Source: an uncultured bacterium
GTDB lineage: Bacteria; Armatimonadota; Hebobacteria; CAIYQO01
Length of the DNA: 64,000 nucleotides
Direction: 5' to 3'
Assembly: GCA_903928345.1 (NCBI GenBank)
Contig: CAIYQO010000184.1
Location: 1 to 64,000 of the forward strand
The position numbers and the translations under genes were made by a program. Below are positions 12,847 through 23,684 of the stretch, piece by piece. The notes beneath the pieces are model-generated. The model did no database searches. It was not told the origin of the DNA and saw nothing but the letters and a program-made list of their open reading frames with translations. Within the stretch, counting starts at the first letter, position 1; every line of letters begins with the position of its first letter.

Positions 12847-13861
12847 CCCCTTTCAGCTTCGTTACGTCCGGTAGGCTTATGCCTAACGTCGCCATCTCGG
12901 CACGGAGACCCTCGAGTTGCCCGCGCAGGCTCTCGGTATCCTGTTGCAGTTCCTGCACGCGTGTACTGAGCTCCAGCAGGGCAGCCCCGTGTTCCGCATC
13001 AACATCATCTACATACGGATGTTGCGCCATGACCCGTTTCGCCTCGATGACCTGCCGTACCGCCTCTTCGAAGTGCCGTTGGCCGATGCGTTTCTGGTAA
13101 TCGAGACCGCTTTCGGCTGCAGCCATATGCGCCGCCTTGAGCACAGCGTTCTTGATATCACCTCCGGACATCTCATCGCGTTCCGCCAGCGCATGAAAAT
13201 CGACATCATCCGCGAGCGGCGTTTTCGTCGGGTGCAATTGCGCCTGCCAGATCATCTCGCGCTCGCGGGCGCCGGGCAGTTCGAAGACGATGTGCGTGCG
13301 CACGCGTCGCTGGAACGCCGGGTCAAAATTCGTCCACAAATTTGTCGCAAAGATCACCACCCCGGGGTGATATTCCAGTTCTTTCAGCAGAATGTTGACA
13401 CCCTGATTCGCCTGGCGCTCGTAGCCCAGGTTCGTCGTGGTGAAGCGCCGACTGGCGATGGAGTCCGCTTCATCAAAAAAGAGCACCATGTCTTGCTGTC
13501 GCGCTTCGCGGAAAACCGTCACCAGGTTCTTGCTGGTCTCTCCGGCCCAGCAGCTTTCCAATTCGCTGTAGCGCACACTGAGCAGGCGTTTCACCAGGAG
13601 ATTTGCCACCGCCTCCGCGCAGATGGTTTTCCCCGTACCCGGAGGCCCTGTGAAGTTGAAGACCAGTCCGGTGCCCGTCGTGTGACGTTCCCCCAGTCCC
13701 CAGGTATCGAAGATCAGGCGATGCTTTTCGATTTGGATCAGCGTATCCGCCAGGATACGCCGGGTTTTCTCAGGGAGAATGACATCGGCGAAGGTCTTCT
13801 TCGGCTCGATGACCTGTAAGAGATCACCGCGCAGCCCGCCGATTTGGATATCTTTTAGCAT
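12821..13861 (-). CDS. AAA+ ATPase with C-terminal coiled coil
   Basis: Walker A FTGPPGTGKTICAEAVA, Walker B MVLFFDEADSIASRR, FQRRVRTHIVFELP; C-terminal LSTRVQELQQDTESLRGQLEGLRAEMATLG. Confidence 0.9.
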   Translation of the reverse strand: MLKDIQIGGLRGDLLQVIEPKKTFADVILPEKTRRILADTLIQIEKHRLIFDTWGLGERHTTGTGLVFNFTGPPGTGKTICAEAVANLLVKRLLSVRYSELESCWAGETSKNLVTVFREARQQDMVLFFDEADSIASRRFTTTNLGYERQANQGVNILLKELEYHPGVVIFATNLWTNFDPAFQRRVRTHIVFELPGAREREMIWQAQLHPTKTPLADDVDFHALAERDEMSGGDIKNAVLKAAHMAAAESGLDYQKRIGQRHFEEAVRQVIEAKRVMAQHPYVDDVDAEHGAALLELSTRVQELQQDTESLRGQLEGLRAEMATLGISLPDVTKLKGDDDGNTQH

Positions 13862-13870
13862 CGGTGTCTC

Positions 13871-14728
13871 CTATATCTCCCAGTCAGGGATGTAATGCTC
13901 CATGTCGATGGCCGGGTGCGCTGAGCGGACGCCGTTTACGATGACTGCTGGCACCCCGGCAACGGTCTTGTGTGCGGGCACCGGGTGGAGGACCACGCTA
14001 CCGGCCCCGATACGCGCGCCTTCCCCGATTTCGATATTGCCGAGGATTTTCGCGCCGGCGCCGATCAACACGCCGCTACGGACTTTGGGATGGCGGTCGC
14101 CGGTTTCTTTGCCGGTCCCACCCAGTGTCACTTCATGCAGCATGGAAACATTATCGTCGACTACCGCGGTTTCACCGATCACCACACTGGTGGCATGATC
14201 CATCAGGATGCCGGCGCCGATGCGGGCCGCTGGATGAATATCGACGGCATACACCTGGGCAATCCGACTTTGCAGAAACAGTGCGAGCGCTTCACGCCCC
14301 TGAGTCCAGTAATAATGCGCGACCCGATATAATTGCAATGCCTGGAACCCTTTGAAGTAGAGCAGCACCACGAAATGCCCGCGGCACGCGGGATCACGGT
14401 CGACCACCGCCTGCAAATCCTGGCGGTATTTGACGCCGATGGATTGTTCGGCTGCAAAGGCTTCCTGGATCAGATCGCGCATGGCCAGGGCACTCACGGT
14501 ATCGTCAGCGAGTTTCCCCGCCAGGAGGAAACTCAAGGCATCGTCGAGTGTGCGATGGTTGAGCACGACCGCATGAAAGAAGCTCGCCAGCGTCGGTTCG
14601 TGCACCGATTGTTCGAGTGCTTCCCCGCGAATCGCTTCCCAGATCACATCATTTTCCAGCATCAACCTGCCTCCGTCAGACGCCAATCCCATCAAACAAC
14701 ACCGTAGAAAGATAACGCTCCCCAGCAT
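13871..14728 (-). CDS. epsC: Serine O-acetyltransferase (EpsC/CysE type)
   Basis: Hexapeptide repeats [54 protein letters not shown]. Confidence 0.92.
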   Translation of the reverse strand: MLGSVIFLRCCLMGLASDGGRLMLENDVIWEAIRGEALEQSVHEPTLASFFHAVVLNHRTLDDALSFLLAGKLADDTVSALAMRDLIQEAFAAEQSIGVKYRQDLQAVVDRDPACRGHFVVLLYFKGFQALQLYRVAHYYWTQGREALALFLQSRIAQVYAVDIHPAARIGAGILMDHATSVVIGETAVVDDNVSMLHEVTLGGTGKETGDRHPKVRSGVLIGAGAKILGNIEIGEGARIGAGSVVLHPVPAHKTVAGVPAVIVNGVRSAHPAIDMEHYIPDWEI

Positions 14729-15641
14729 CCGGGAGAATCACGACAATCGTTTTGCCCGCGAATTCGTCCAGTTTCGCCAGGCGCACGGCAATGGCGGCGG
14801 CGGCGCCGCTGGAAATACCGCAGAGAATGCCTTCCTCCCGTGCCAGTCGACGGGTAAAGGCCACGGCCTCAGCGCTTTTGATCCGCTCCACCCGGTCTAC
14901 CAGGGTTAAATCCAGGGTCTCGGGGATAAATCCGGCGCCGATCCCCTGGATGAGATGCTTACCAGGCGCGATGGGCTCCCCCACCAGGTATTGCGTCAGC
15001 ACGGGGCTTTCCGCGGGTTCGACGGCCACCGAGACCAGGGGCTTTCCCAGCGTCTGCTTGATATAGCGCGAAACCCCTGTGATCGTCCCACCCGTGCCGA
15101 CCCCGGAGACGACGACATCGACGGCGCCGTCGGTTTGCGCCCAAATTTCCGGTCCGGTCGTGGCGGCATGGATCGCGGGATTCGCCGGATTTTTGAACTG
15201 CTGCGGCAGCCAGTACCGTTCGGGAAACGAGGCGGCAATGACTTCAGCGCGTCGCACCGCCCCGGCAATGCCTTCCCCCGCCGGTGTGAGCATGAGCTTG
15301 GCGCCCAGCGCCGCGAGCACACGCCGCCGTTCCAGGCTCATCGTCTCCGGCATGGTCAACGTGACCGCATACCCGCGCGCCGCCGCGACAAAGGCCAGCG
15401 CGATACCGGTGTTCCCACTGGTCGGTTCGATAATTTCCTTACCGGAATGCATCACCCCACGATTCTCGGCATCCAACACCATCGCCGCGCCGATGCGGCA
15501 CTTGACGGAGTAGGACGGGTTCCGTCCTTCGATCTTCGCCAGCACCGTCGCGTGTGCGCCGTCGGTGACGTGATTCAACCTGATGAGCGGCGTGTTACCC
15601 ACCGATGCGCTGTTATCGTCGAAGGTCCGTCCCATAGTCAA
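14676..15641 (-). CDS. cysK: Cysteine synthase A
   Basis: [66 protein letters not shown]. Confidence 0.92.
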   Translation of the reverse strand: MTMGRTFDDNSASVGNTPLIRLNHVTDGAHATVLAKIEGRNPSYSVKCRIGAAMVLDAENRGVMHSGKEIIEPTSGNTGIALAFVAAARGYAVTLTMPETMSLERRRVLAALGAKLMLTPAGEGIAGAVRRAEVIAASFPERYWLPQQFKNPANPAIHAATTGPEIWAQTDGAVDVVVSGVGTGGTITGVSRYIKQTLGKPLVSVAVEPAESPVLTQYLVGEPIAPGKHLIQGIGAGFIPETLDLTLVDRVERIKSAEAVAFTRRLAREEGILCGISSGAAAAIAVRLAKLDEFAGKTIVVILPDAGERYLSTVLFDGIGV

Positions 15642-17500
15642 CTCCTGCTCCCGCCCTTGATCGTTTGATGGATTGCCGCTACCAGCGCGTCAATTTCACC
15701 GGGGGTATTGTAGAGAGAGATCGATGGTCGCACCGCGGCGGTCAGCCCGAAATGGGCCAGTGCCGGCTGCGCACAGTGATGACCGGCGCGCACCGCGATG
15801 CCCTCACGGTCAAGGGCGCGACCAATATCCTCCGACCGTATGCCGAGAATCACGAAGGCCAGTGCGCCGACTTTCCCGGGCGTGGTGCCGATCTGGCGCA
15901 AGCCGGGGATGGTGTCCAGCGCCGCTGTGGCATACGACATCAAGCCTTCTTCATACGCCGCAATGCTTTCCACGCCAAAGCGCTGCACATAGTCGATGGC
16001 GGCTCCTAATCCGACTGCTCCGGCAATATGCGGGGTGCCCGCTTCGAATTTCGCCGGCAAGGGACTGAAGGTCGTCTGCTCAAATGAGACAGACTCGATC
16101 ATGCTGCCCCCGCCTTGCCAGGGGGGCATCGCTTCCAGCAGTTCCCGCTTGCCGTAGAGCACCCCGATGCCGGTGGGGCCGAAGAGCTTATGGCCGGAGA
16201 AGACATAGAAGTCGGCGTCCAGCGCCTGGACGTTCACCGGCAGATGCGGCGCGCCTTGTGCGCCATCCACCAGCACACGCGCGCCGACGCGATGCGCCAG
16301 TTGCGTCATGAGACTGATCGGCAACACCGTGCCCAGGACATTGGAGACATGCGCCAGTGCCACGATTTTCGTGCGCGGATTGAGGAGCTGCTCATACGCC
16401 TCCAGCACTACCTGACCCTGGTCATCGATGGGGATGACTTTCAGGGTGGCGCCGGTGGCCTGGCACAGGAACTGCCACGGCACGATGTTGGAATGGTGTT
16501 CGAGTTCGGTGACCAGCACTTCGTCACCGGGACCGACATGGACGCGCCCATAGGATTGCGCGACGAGATTGATCGCTTCCGTGGCCCCGCGCACGTAAAT
16601 GATCTCCGCCGCATCGCGCGCCCCCAGGAAACGCCGCACCTTCTCGCGCGCCGCTTCATAGGCATTGGTGGCCCGCTCGGCCAGTGTGTGCGCGCCACGA
16701 TGGATATTCGAATTGTCATGCGCATAGAAATGCGCCAGTGCATCAATCACGGCCTGCGGCTTATGCGTGGTGGCGGCGTTGTCGAGCCAGATCAGCGGCT
16801 TGCCGTGCACCTGCTGCTGTAGCGCCGGGAAATCGCGCCGGACAGCATGCACATCGAAAGCGACCGGAGTATCGGCTGTTACCGCGGGCACGGACGTGGC
16901 CGGCAGAAAGTAGAACGGCGTGGCGGATTCGGCGACTGAAGACCAGGCGCCACCACTCGCGCCATCCTTGATCAGGGGCAAGCCGTCCGATGTCCGGATC
17001 GGCCAGGTTCCCGCGGTGAGCGCCAGCGGATCGACACGCGATTCCTCCGTGGAAGCGACGCCCGGCAATCCTCCGAAATCGGCTTCAAACGGAATATCCG
17101 TGAGGAAGGCCCTTTCCCCGACGGCCGGAACCTGCCAGGATAACAGTGCCCCCGGCACGGTGCCTGGAGATGCCGGCAGCGCTTCCACCGGGGGCAGTCC
17201 CGGTGCGGGTAGCCCTGTCAGGCCAATGTGCGGAATCGGCACCGCCGGCGCTGCGGTAAAGGCAGCGTCCAGCGGTGCATCATCCAGCGTGGGGGGTGCA
17301 CTGGCCCACGGTGCCGAGAACCCATCGCCGACCGCGGGTATTGCGGGAGACGTCGGGGATTCCGGGACATCGGCAAACAGCGCATTTGCCACCTGTCCGA
17401 TGAGCTCCGCACTCGGAACCCCGGCTGGGGCATCCGGAAATGCCACCAGCGCCGGGCTCCCGAGCGCGCCTTCATCCAGCAAGATGTCAGGCGTATTCAT
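15638..17500 (-). CDS. SufS-like cysteine desulfurase with long Pro/Ala-rich N-terminal extension (predicted encapsulin cargo)
   Basis: ~220-aa low-complexity N-terminus precedes the SufS core ([57 protein letters not shown]). Confidence 0.92.
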   Translation of the reverse strand: MNTPDILLDEGALGSPALVAFPDAPAGVPSAELIGQVANALFADVPESPTSPAIPAVGDGFSAPWASAPPTLDDAPLDAAFTAAPAVPIPHIGLTGLPAPGLPPVEALPASPGTVPGALLSWQVPAVGERAFLTDIPFEADFGGLPGVASTEESRVDPLALTAGTWPIRTSDGLPLIKDGASGGAWSSVAESATPFYFLPATSVPAVTADTPVAFDVHAVRRDFPALQQQVHGKPLIWLDNAATTHKPQAVIDALAHFYAHDNSNIHRGAHTLAERATNAYEAAREKVRRFLGARDAAEIIYVRGATEAINLVAQSYGRVHVGPGDEVLVTELEHHSNIVPWQFLCQATGATLKVIPIDDQGQVVLEAYEQLLNPRTKIVALAHVSNVLGTVLPISLMTQLAHRVGARVLVDGAQGAPHLPVNVQALDADFYVFSGHKLFGPTGIGVLYGKRELLEAMPPWQGGGSMIESVSFEQTTFSPLPAKFEAGTPHIAGAVGLGAAIDYVQRFGVESIAAYEEGLMSYATAALDTIPGLRQIGTTPGKVGALAFVILGIRSEDIGRALDREGIAVRAGHHCAQPALAHFGLTAAVRPSISLYNTPGEIDALVAAIHQTIKGGSRS

Positions 17501-18929
17501 GGTAATACCCCAGGTCTACGTTCTCCAGCACGCCCAGCGCATCATCCGTGAGCACCGCCGCCGAGAAATACAGGCTGATGAGATACGACGCCACGGCTTT
17601 ATCGTCGATGCCCATGAAGCGCACGGACAGACTGGGCAGTTGCTCCCCCGGCAAACCCGCATGATGCAGACCCACCACGCCTTGTTCCTTCTCCCCTACG
17701 CGGAGCAGCAGGATACTTGATTTGCCGGCGGATTGGTCGGTAGCGCCGTGGACAGGCAACTTGTCGCTGGGAATGATCGGCACACCGCGCCAGGTGACAA
17801 AACTGCATCCCCACAACGGCACCGTGGGCGGCGGCACCCCACGACGCGTGCATTCGCGTCCGAAGGCGGCAATGGCGGTGGGATGGGCCAGGAAGAACGC
17901 GGGTTTCTTCCACACGCGCGCCAACAACTCATCCAGGTCATCCGGGGTTGGCGGCCCGCTGCGGGTGGGCACGCGTTGACTTTTCGCCGCATTGGCCAAC
18001 AGGCCGAAGTCCGGGTTATTCAGCAATTCCCATTCCTGCTGTTCCTTGATGGTTTCGATGGTCAGGCGGAGTTGCTCGCGCAATTGGTCGATGGGCGCGC
18101 TATATAAATCGCTCACCCGCGTATGCACGCGCACCACGCTTTGAATCACACTCAGGTTATACTCGCGTGGTTCTTCTTCGTAGTCCGCGTAGGTTGTCGG
18201 CACGGCGACTTCGCCTTCCTGGCCCGCCTGCACGAGAATGCGCTGTTCACCGTAGGCGTTGGCCACAGCGCGCAGACGCGCACGTTCGTCGAGTGCACGG
18301 AGTAACGCCTGGCGGAATTCCGGTGTCTCCTGCAGCAACGCCTCTAACTGCGCGCGATCCAGCGTGAGGAAGGCGCTCTGCGTCAAGGTACGCGCGGCTG
18401 AGGCGCCGGTGGGTGTCGCGCCTAGCGACAGTTCACCAAAATAATCACCGGCGCCCAGCAAGGCGATCCGTTCGCGTTTTCCATTATCACTAATGGTCGT
18501 CACTTCGACTTTGCCACGCGCGATAATGAAGAACTTGTTGCCGAACTCACCTTCCGGTACGATCTCCGTGCCGGCATCGGCGTGCGCGCTTTCCAGGCGC
18601 ACGGCCAGACGTTCGAGGAGCTCCGCATCCAATGTGCGGAACAGCGCGAGCGCGCGGAGTGCTTCTGGCTCCACCTGCGCGCGCCCTCCGTCCACCAGGG
18701 TGGCGATGCGGGCATCGGGGTGGAGGACGACTTTCAGTCGGTTCACCCGGTAGGTGCCGGATTCGACCTGGACCCAGGGCAGCAGGCTGAGTACCCAGCG
18801 CGGGGTAATGGCCTGCAACTGTGGGACGGTCTTCGTCGTGGTGGCCAGGTTGCGGGCAGCCGGCACTCCCAGGCTTTCCCGCGTTTGGAGCGCCACCTGC
18901 GGTGAACCGAGCAATGGTCCTTGTGTCAT
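17487..18929 (-). CDS. Family 2 encapsulin shell protein with inserted cyclic-nucleotide-binding domain (2B type)
   Basis: SrpI-like N-terminus ([37 protein letters not shown]), inserted CNBD ([48 protein letters not shown]), C-terminal shell-type region ([88 protein letters not shown]). Adjacent to the desulfurase. Confidence 0.92.
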   Translation of the reverse strand: MTQGPLLGSPQVALQTRESLGVPAARNLATTTKTVPQLQAITPRWVLSLLPWVQVESGTYRVNRLKVVLHPDARIATLVDGGRAQVEPEALRALALFRTLDAELLERLAVRLESAHADAGTEIVPEGEFGNKFFIIARGKVEVTTISDNGKRERIALLGAGDYFGELSLGATPTGASAARTLTQSAFLTLDRAQLEALLQETPEFRQALLRALDERARLRAVANAYGEQRILVQAGQEGEVAVPTTYADYEEEPREYNLSVIQSVVRVHTRVSDLYSAPIDQLREQLRLTIETIKEQQEWELLNNPDFGLLANAAKSQRVPTRSGPPTPDDLDELLARVWKKPAFFLAHPTAIAAFGRECTRRGVPPPTVPLWGCSFVTWRGVPIIPSDKLPVHGATDQSAGKSSILLLRVGEKEQGVVGLHHAGLPGEQLPSLSVRFMGIDDKAVASYLISLYFSAAVLTDDALGVLENVDLGYYHEYA

Positions 18930-18966
18930 GACTTTCTCCTTCCGTTACCAATGTGACGGATGCTCG

Positions 18967-19890
18967 TTAGAATTCGTTCTTGAACTGCACCCACCAGGCG
19001 TTGTTGGCGTCGGCGTTGGCCAGGTTGCCAAAATGTCCGTAGCCGGCAACCAGCGTGGACTGGTTATTGAGGATGTACGACGCGTCGATGGCGTGCCAGG
19101 TGTCCTCTTTGCCGATCAGGCCGGGGATCGTGCCGAGGGGACTGCTCTTCTGTCGAATTTCATACGCCAGCAAGATATGATTCGTCGGCAAGTAAATCAG
19201 GTTCCCCTCAAAACTCGTCTTGTAGCTGTCGCCGAAACCGAGGAAGCCCAGGTTGGCAGCTTTACTCTCGCGCAGTCCCGCCGTGGCGATGAAGGGATGG
19301 CCGCCGACATTGGGAAAGGCTTTCGTCGCTGTCAGCGTCAGGTCCGTGCCGCTGCCGCTCTTCAGCCCGATTCCGGTCAAGGCCCCGCCCAGCGACTTGT
19401 CGATATCTTCGATATCACTGTTGCTTTTGAAATGGACACCGGCAGTGATGGCCGGGATGGCTTTCCCCTCTTTGACCAGCAGGTAACGCGCATTCACGTT
19501 GTAGAGCCAGACATCACTTTTACCGATATCGACGGAGGTCGCGGTGCGGATGGCCGTGGGAAGCGTACCCAGGCCCAGCCGGTCGGCAGCGGCACTCAGT
19601 TCCAGCCGACCAAAGAGTGTCTCTGATACCGTTAAGGCATCCAGGTTCTTCTTGCCCAGGCCAACAACCGACACGGCAAAGGCAGGTGCTCCGAAGACAC
19701 CCTGCACGGGCGTCGGATTCACGAGATAGGCTAGCGGAGTGATGGCGCCGCCACCGTACCCTTCGATGGTATGGAAGGGCAACGGGGGCGAGGTATCTTC
19801 CGCGCGGGCCGGTGCCGTAACGACGAGCGTGACGGCGAGTAACAGCAGGGACAGTCCGCCAAGCAAATGGCGCTGCACAGTGATGGACAT
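18967..19890 (-). CDS. Outer-membrane beta-barrel protein, DUF3034-like
   Basis: Signal peptide MSITVQRHLLGGLSLLLLAVTLVVTAPARA then FHTIEGYGGGAITPLAYLVNP, terminal aromatic WWVQFKNEF; start at 19890 with RBS GGAGGAACG. Confidence 0.75.
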   Translation of the reverse strand: MSITVQRHLLGGLSLLLLAVTLVVTAPARAEDTSPPLPFHTIEGYGGGAITPLAYLVNPTPVQGVFGAPAFAVSVVGLGKKNLDALTVSETLFGRLELSAAADRLGLGTLPTAIRTATSVDIGKSDVWLYNVNARYLLVKEGKAIPAITAGVHFKSNSDIEDIDKSLGGALTGIGLKSGSGTDLTLTATKAFPNVGGHPFIATAGLRESKAANLGFLGFGDSYKTSFEGNLIYLPTNHILLAYEIRQKSSPLGTIPGLIGKEDTWHAIDASYILNNQSTLVAGYGHFGNLANADANNAWWVQFKNEF

Positions 19891-19912
19891 GATCGTTCCT
19901 CCTCTTTTATAG

Positions 19913-19938
19913 CAATGTATTCTGGTCGGAATACATTG
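19913..19938 (-). promoter_or_regulatory. Operator-like inverted repeat at encapsulin operon promoter
   Basis: CAATGTATTC-TGGTCG-GAATACATTG, perfect 10-bp arms; upstream on minus strand TTGTGC-17nt-TATATT promoter-like. Confidence 0.75.
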
Positions 19939-20054
19939 TCGCACGGCCAATATAACAGATACGCCCGGTCGGCACAAGGGGGTAATCACCGATTTCTTTA
20001 AATATTTTACAGCGATAGGGGGTTGACAGATGGATTAATCCTGTGTTAGCCTAG

Positions 20055-20150
20055 CGAAAGCATCAGGAATTCTCCGCTACGGCGGGGATGGCAACCGGCC
20101 TGGAGACGGCGACGGTGCCTGGAAGGGGGCGTCCCCTTCGATGTGCGAAA
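20055..20150 (+). ncRNA. Structured leader, candidate SAM-I/SAM-IV-clan riboswitch
   Basis: Hand-folded multibranch: P1 GCATC/GATGT (20060-64/20140-44); hairpin CTCCGC-TACG-GCGGGG; P3-like GGCAACCG...CGGTGCC; hairpin AAGGGG-GCGT-CCCCTT. TTGACA at 20023. ~225-nt leader before a trans-sulfuration gene. Confidence 0.45.
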
Positions 20151-20281
20151 GCGTGACTTTCGAAAGATGGTCTCAGGTATACGCAACCACCACACGTCTC
20201 CACACGCTCCCGCGATCATGCTGCGGCATGGTGGCGCAGGTGTCTCCTCCTGATGTCGATTACACCAAGAAGGAGACGACC

Positions 20282-21445
20282 ATGTCGAAGACCAAGCAAC
20301 AGCTGCATTTTGAAACCCTGGCCATCCATGCCGGCCAGGGGCCGGACCCCGCCTATGGCGCGGTGATGACGCCCATCTACCAGACCTCCACCTTCGCCTT
20401 CAAGGGCGTGAACCAGCCTGGTCCGTTCGACTATTCGCGCAGCGGGAATCCGACGCGTAAAGCGCTGGAAGACTGTTTGGCGGCGTTGGAAGGCGGCGCC
20501 TATGGCTTTGCCTTCGCCACCGGCCAGGCTGCCGAGGCGACGCTACTGTCGCTGTATGCGCCAGGCGACCACCTGATCGTCCATGATGACCTGTATGGCG
20601 GGTCCTACCGTCTGATTGTCAGCCAACTGCAAGAGAAGGGGATCGCCGTCGATTTCGTCAATCTGCGCGATCTGGATGCCTTCACCGCCGCCATTCGCCT
20701 CAATACCCGCGCCGTGTGGGTCGAGACGCCGACGAATCCCCTGATGAATCTCATCGATCTGGCGGCGATCTCCGCCATCGCTAAGGTGCACGGCCTGACC
20801 ACTATTTGCGACAACACCTTCCTGTCGCCCTATTTCCAGCGCCCACTCGATTTCGGCATCGATGTGGTGTTGCACTCGACGACGAAATACATCAACGGAC
20901 ATTCCGACGTGGTGGGCGGTGGGGTCATCACGCGCGATCCCGCGCTGGCGGAGCGCATCGGCTTTTACCAGAACACCATGGGCACCTGCGCCGGGCCGCA
21001 GGATTGTTTCCTGGTGCTGCGCGGGATCAAAACGCTGGCGCTCCGCATGGAGGCGCATCACCGCAATGCGCTGGCCATTGCACACTGGCTGGAGGCGCAC
21101 CCGAAGGTGGCACAGGTGCTGCACCCTGGATTGGAGAGCCACCCACAGCATGAGCTGGCGCGACGACAAATGAGCGGTTGTGGTGGCACCTTCTCCTTTC
21201 GTGTCAACGGCGGGCAGGAAGAGGCATTCCGTCTGCTCAGTGCCGTCAAGTTGTTCACCCTGGCGGAATCGCTGGGCGGGGTCGAGTCGCTCATTGAGCA
21301 TCCGTGGACAATGACGCACGTCTCCATGCCGGAGGAGGTGCGTCGCTCCGTGGGCATTACCGAAAACCTGATCCGCATTTCCGTGGGCATTGAGCATCAG
21401 GACGATCTGCTCGACGATTTAGCTCAGGCATTCCAGCAGGTTTGA
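20282..21445 (+). CDS. Trans-sulfuration PLP enzyme (cystathionine gamma-synthase / gamma-lyase type)
   Basis: LHFETLAIHAGQGPDPAYGAVMTPIYQTSTFAF, DYSRSGNPTRKALE, VLHSTTKYINGHSDVVGG; ATG 20282 preceded by GAAGGAG. Confidence 0.92.
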   Translation: MSKTKQQLHFETLAIHAGQGPDPAYGAVMTPIYQTSTFAFKGVNQPGPFDYSRSGNPTRKALEDCLAALEGGAYGFAFATGQAAEATLLSLYAPGDHLIVHDDLYGGSYRLIVSQLQEKGIAVDFVNLRDLDAFTAAIRLNTRAVWVETPTNPLMNLIDLAAISAIAKVHGLTTICDNTFLSPYFQRPLDFGIDVVLHSTTKYINGHSDVVGGGVITRDPALAERIGFYQNTMGTCAGPQDCFLVLRGIKTLALRMEAHHRNALAIAHWLEAHPKVAQVLHPGLESHPQHELARRQMSGCGGTFSFRVNGGQEEAFRLLSAVKLFTLAESLGGVESLIEHPWTMTHVSMPEEVRRSVGITENLIRISVGIEHQDDLLDDLAQAFQQV

Positions 21446-21499
21446 CAAGCGCTGCACGGCGTGATACTATCGTACCTAGTTAACAGGTCGGAATACTTT
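21442..21499 (+). promoter_or_regulatory. Sigma70 promoter with overlapping shared operator
   Basis: TTGACA (21442-47), 17 nt, TACTAT (21465-70), then CTAGTTAAC-AGGTCG-GAATACTTT (21476-21499). Confidence 0.75.
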
Positions 21500-21536
21500 T
21501 AACTCCGAACTGCAACATGTTCGAAAGGGGCGTATG

Positions 21537-22499
21537 ATGGCAAACTGGTTTGACGACAACTCATTAAGCATCGGCCACACCCCGTTGGTCCGTATCAACC
21601 GGATCACGGTGGGTGCAGGCGCGACCGTGCTGGCCAAGATCGAAGGCCGCAATCCGGCCTACTCGGTCAAGTGCCGTATTGGGGCCGCGATGATCTGGGA
21701 TGCCGAACAGCAGAGACTGCTGGGACCGGGGAAAGAGATCATCGAGCCGACCAGCGGCAATACCGGGATCGCTCTGGCCTTTGTGGCGGCAGCCCGCGGG
21801 TATCCCATCACGTTGACCATGCCGGAGACGATGAGTATCGAGCGCCGACGGGTGCTGGCGGCACTGGGAGCAAAGTTGGTGCTCACCGAAGGCGCCAAAG
21901 GCATGAAGGGGGCGATTGCAAAGGCGGAAGAGATCGCGGCCTCTGATCCGGACAAGTATTTCCTGCCGCAGCAATTCAAGAACGCCGCAAACCCGGCGAT
22001 TCACGAGAAAACTACCGGCCCGGAGATCTGGGACGATACCGCCGGCGGCATCGACGTGCTGGTTTCCGGCGTCGGTACCGGTGGGACGATCACTGGCGTC
22101 TCGCGCTACATTAAACACACCAAGGGGAAAGCGATCCTCTCCGTCGCCGTGGAACCCGAGGAATCCCCGATTCTCACGCAGACGCGCAACGGGCTGGAAT
22201 TAAAACCGGGTCCGCATAAAATCCAGGGAATCGGGGCGGGATTCGTGCCAGCAGTGCTGGATCTCTCAGTCGTGGACCGCATCGAAACCGTCAATAGCGC
22301 CACCGCGATTGACTATGCGCAGCGGTCGGCGAAAGAAGAAGGCATCCTCGTCGGCATCTCGTCCGGTGCGGCCCTCGCGGTAGCAGATCGCCTGGCACGC
22401 CTGCCGGAATTCGCCGGGAAGACCATCGTCGTCGTACTGCCCGACGCCGCCGAACGCTATCTCAGCACCGTGCTGTTTGAAGGTGTTGGTGTTGAATAG
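21537..22499 (+). CDS. cysK: Cysteine synthase A
   Basis: [59 protein letters not shown]. Confidence 0.92.
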   Translation: MANWFDDNSLSIGHTPLVRINRITVGAGATVLAKIEGRNPAYSVKCRIGAAMIWDAEQQRLLGPGKEIIEPTSGNTGIALAFVAAARGYPITLTMPETMSIERRRVLAALGAKLVLTEGAKGMKGAIAKAEEIAASDPDKYFLPQQFKNAANPAIHEKTTGPEIWDDTAGGIDVLVSGVGTGGTITGVSRYIKHTKGKAILSVAVEPEESPILTQTRNGLELKPGPHKIQGIGAGFVPAVLDLSVVDRIETVNSATAIDYAQRSAKEEGILVGISSGAALAVADRLARLPEFAGKTIVVVLPDAAERYLSTVLFEGVGVE

Positions 22500-22603
22500 C
22501 CGCTGCACCCACTCGGAAAACTTAACCATGTGACATGCGCCGGTTTCCCTCATGGAAGTCAACCGGCGCATCGTCGCATGGGTAGTCTATACGTGGAGAC
22601 GAT

Positions 22604-23347
22604 ATGGCCGCATCCCCGATCATCTTGATTACCGCCGGCACTTTCACTGCGGCGCCCCCGTACCATCACGAGCCTGAGTGGAATGTGCACTGTCCGCTCG
22701 CGTATGTGCGCGCGGTCGAGGCGGTCGGTGGCATCCCGCTGGTCGTGCCTCCGCTGCTGGAGACCACTACCCTCGAAACGCTCGTCGGGATCGGACAGGG
22801 TCTTCTCCTCTCGGGGGGAGGCGATATCGCGTCACTGGCATATGGGGAAGAGCCGCACCCACAATTATCATGTGTGGACCCAGGACGCGACGCCTGTGAA
22901 CTCGCGTTGGTGCAGGCGGCGTTACAGCATGGCATGCCTATTCTCGGCATCTGTCGCGGCATACAGTTACTCAATGTCGCCCGCGGAGGCACGTTAGTAC
23001 AGGATATTCCGAGCCAAGTGTCGGGGGCGATTCAGCATCAGGGAGCCACGCCGGGGCCGGCAGTGACCCATACCATCTCTGTGGCCGCAGGCACTGTGTT
23101 GTCATCGATTACCGGCACCGATACCCTGGCCGTGAACAGTGCTCACCATCAAGCGCTTGGGCGGCTTGGTACCGGCTTGCACGTCACCGCGCAAGCCGCG
23201 GATGGCGTCATCGAAGGCATCGAAGGTGCCGATGGCTACCCGATCCTCGGCGTGCAATTCCACCCCGAGGAATCACTGGGGGTGCATCCGGCTTTTTCGC
23301 GTATATTCTCCTGGTTGCTTGAGGCAGCCACTGTCCACAAACCTTAG
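22604..23347 (+). CDS. Gamma-glutamyl-gamma-aminobutyrate hydrolase family (class I GATase, PuuD-like)
   Basis: LLLSGGGDIASLAYGEEP, MPILGICRGIQLLNVARGGTLVQDI, VNSAHHQAL, LGVQFHPEES. Confidence 0.9.
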   Translation: MAASPIILITAGTFTAAPPYHHEPEWNVHCPLAYVRAVEAVGGIPLVVPPLLETTTLETLVGIGQGLLLSGGGDIASLAYGEEPHPQLSCVDPGRDACELALVQAALQHGMPILGICRGIQLLNVARGGTLVQDIPSQVSGAIQHQGATPGPAVTHTISVAAGTVLSSITGTDTLAVNSAHHQALGRLGTGLHVTAQAADGVIEGIEGADGYPILGVQFHPEESLGVHPAFSRIFSWLLEAATVHKP

Positions 23348-23448
23348 CCACACTGCGTCTTGACCTGGGTCGCGTAACACGGACATGTAAAAACCATGCT
23401 TTGTTGCCGGCTCGCTGTCATAAATCTCCCGATGACGCCACCCTCTGC

Positions 23449-23506
23449 TTGACAGGCAATTTCTGTTTTTGCTATAATGAACCTACCATTCCGACCTGTA
23501 TAGTAA
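23449..23506 (+). promoter_or_regulatory. Sigma70 promoter with overlapping shared operator upstream of permease
   Basis: TTGACA (23449-54), 18 nt, TATAAT (23473-78), then CTACCATTC-CGACCT-GTATAGTAA (23483-23506). Confidence 0.78.
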
Positions 23507-23555
23507 GAAACGGAAAGGTGCTCAGCCACCCACTGAGCCGAGGAGGTGATGCTAC

Positions 23556-23648
23556 GTGCGAGAAATGAGTCAGTCGAAGCGATTCGCCGTGATGTGTGCG
23601 CTGACAGGGAACTGTAAGTCCATCAACCATTCAGCGCCTATGTTGTAG
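23556..23648 (+). CDS. Putative 30-aa leader ORF
   Basis: GTG start 9 nt after GGAGG; MREMSQSKRFAVMCALTGNCKSINHSAPML*; stop lies inside perfect hairpin CGCCTA-TGTTG-TAGGCG (23635-23651). Confidence 0.4.
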   Translation: MREMSQSKRFAVMCALTGNCKSINHSAPML

Positions 23649-23684
23649 GCGTTCTGCACCCTGTTCTAGAAGGAGGATATTCCA

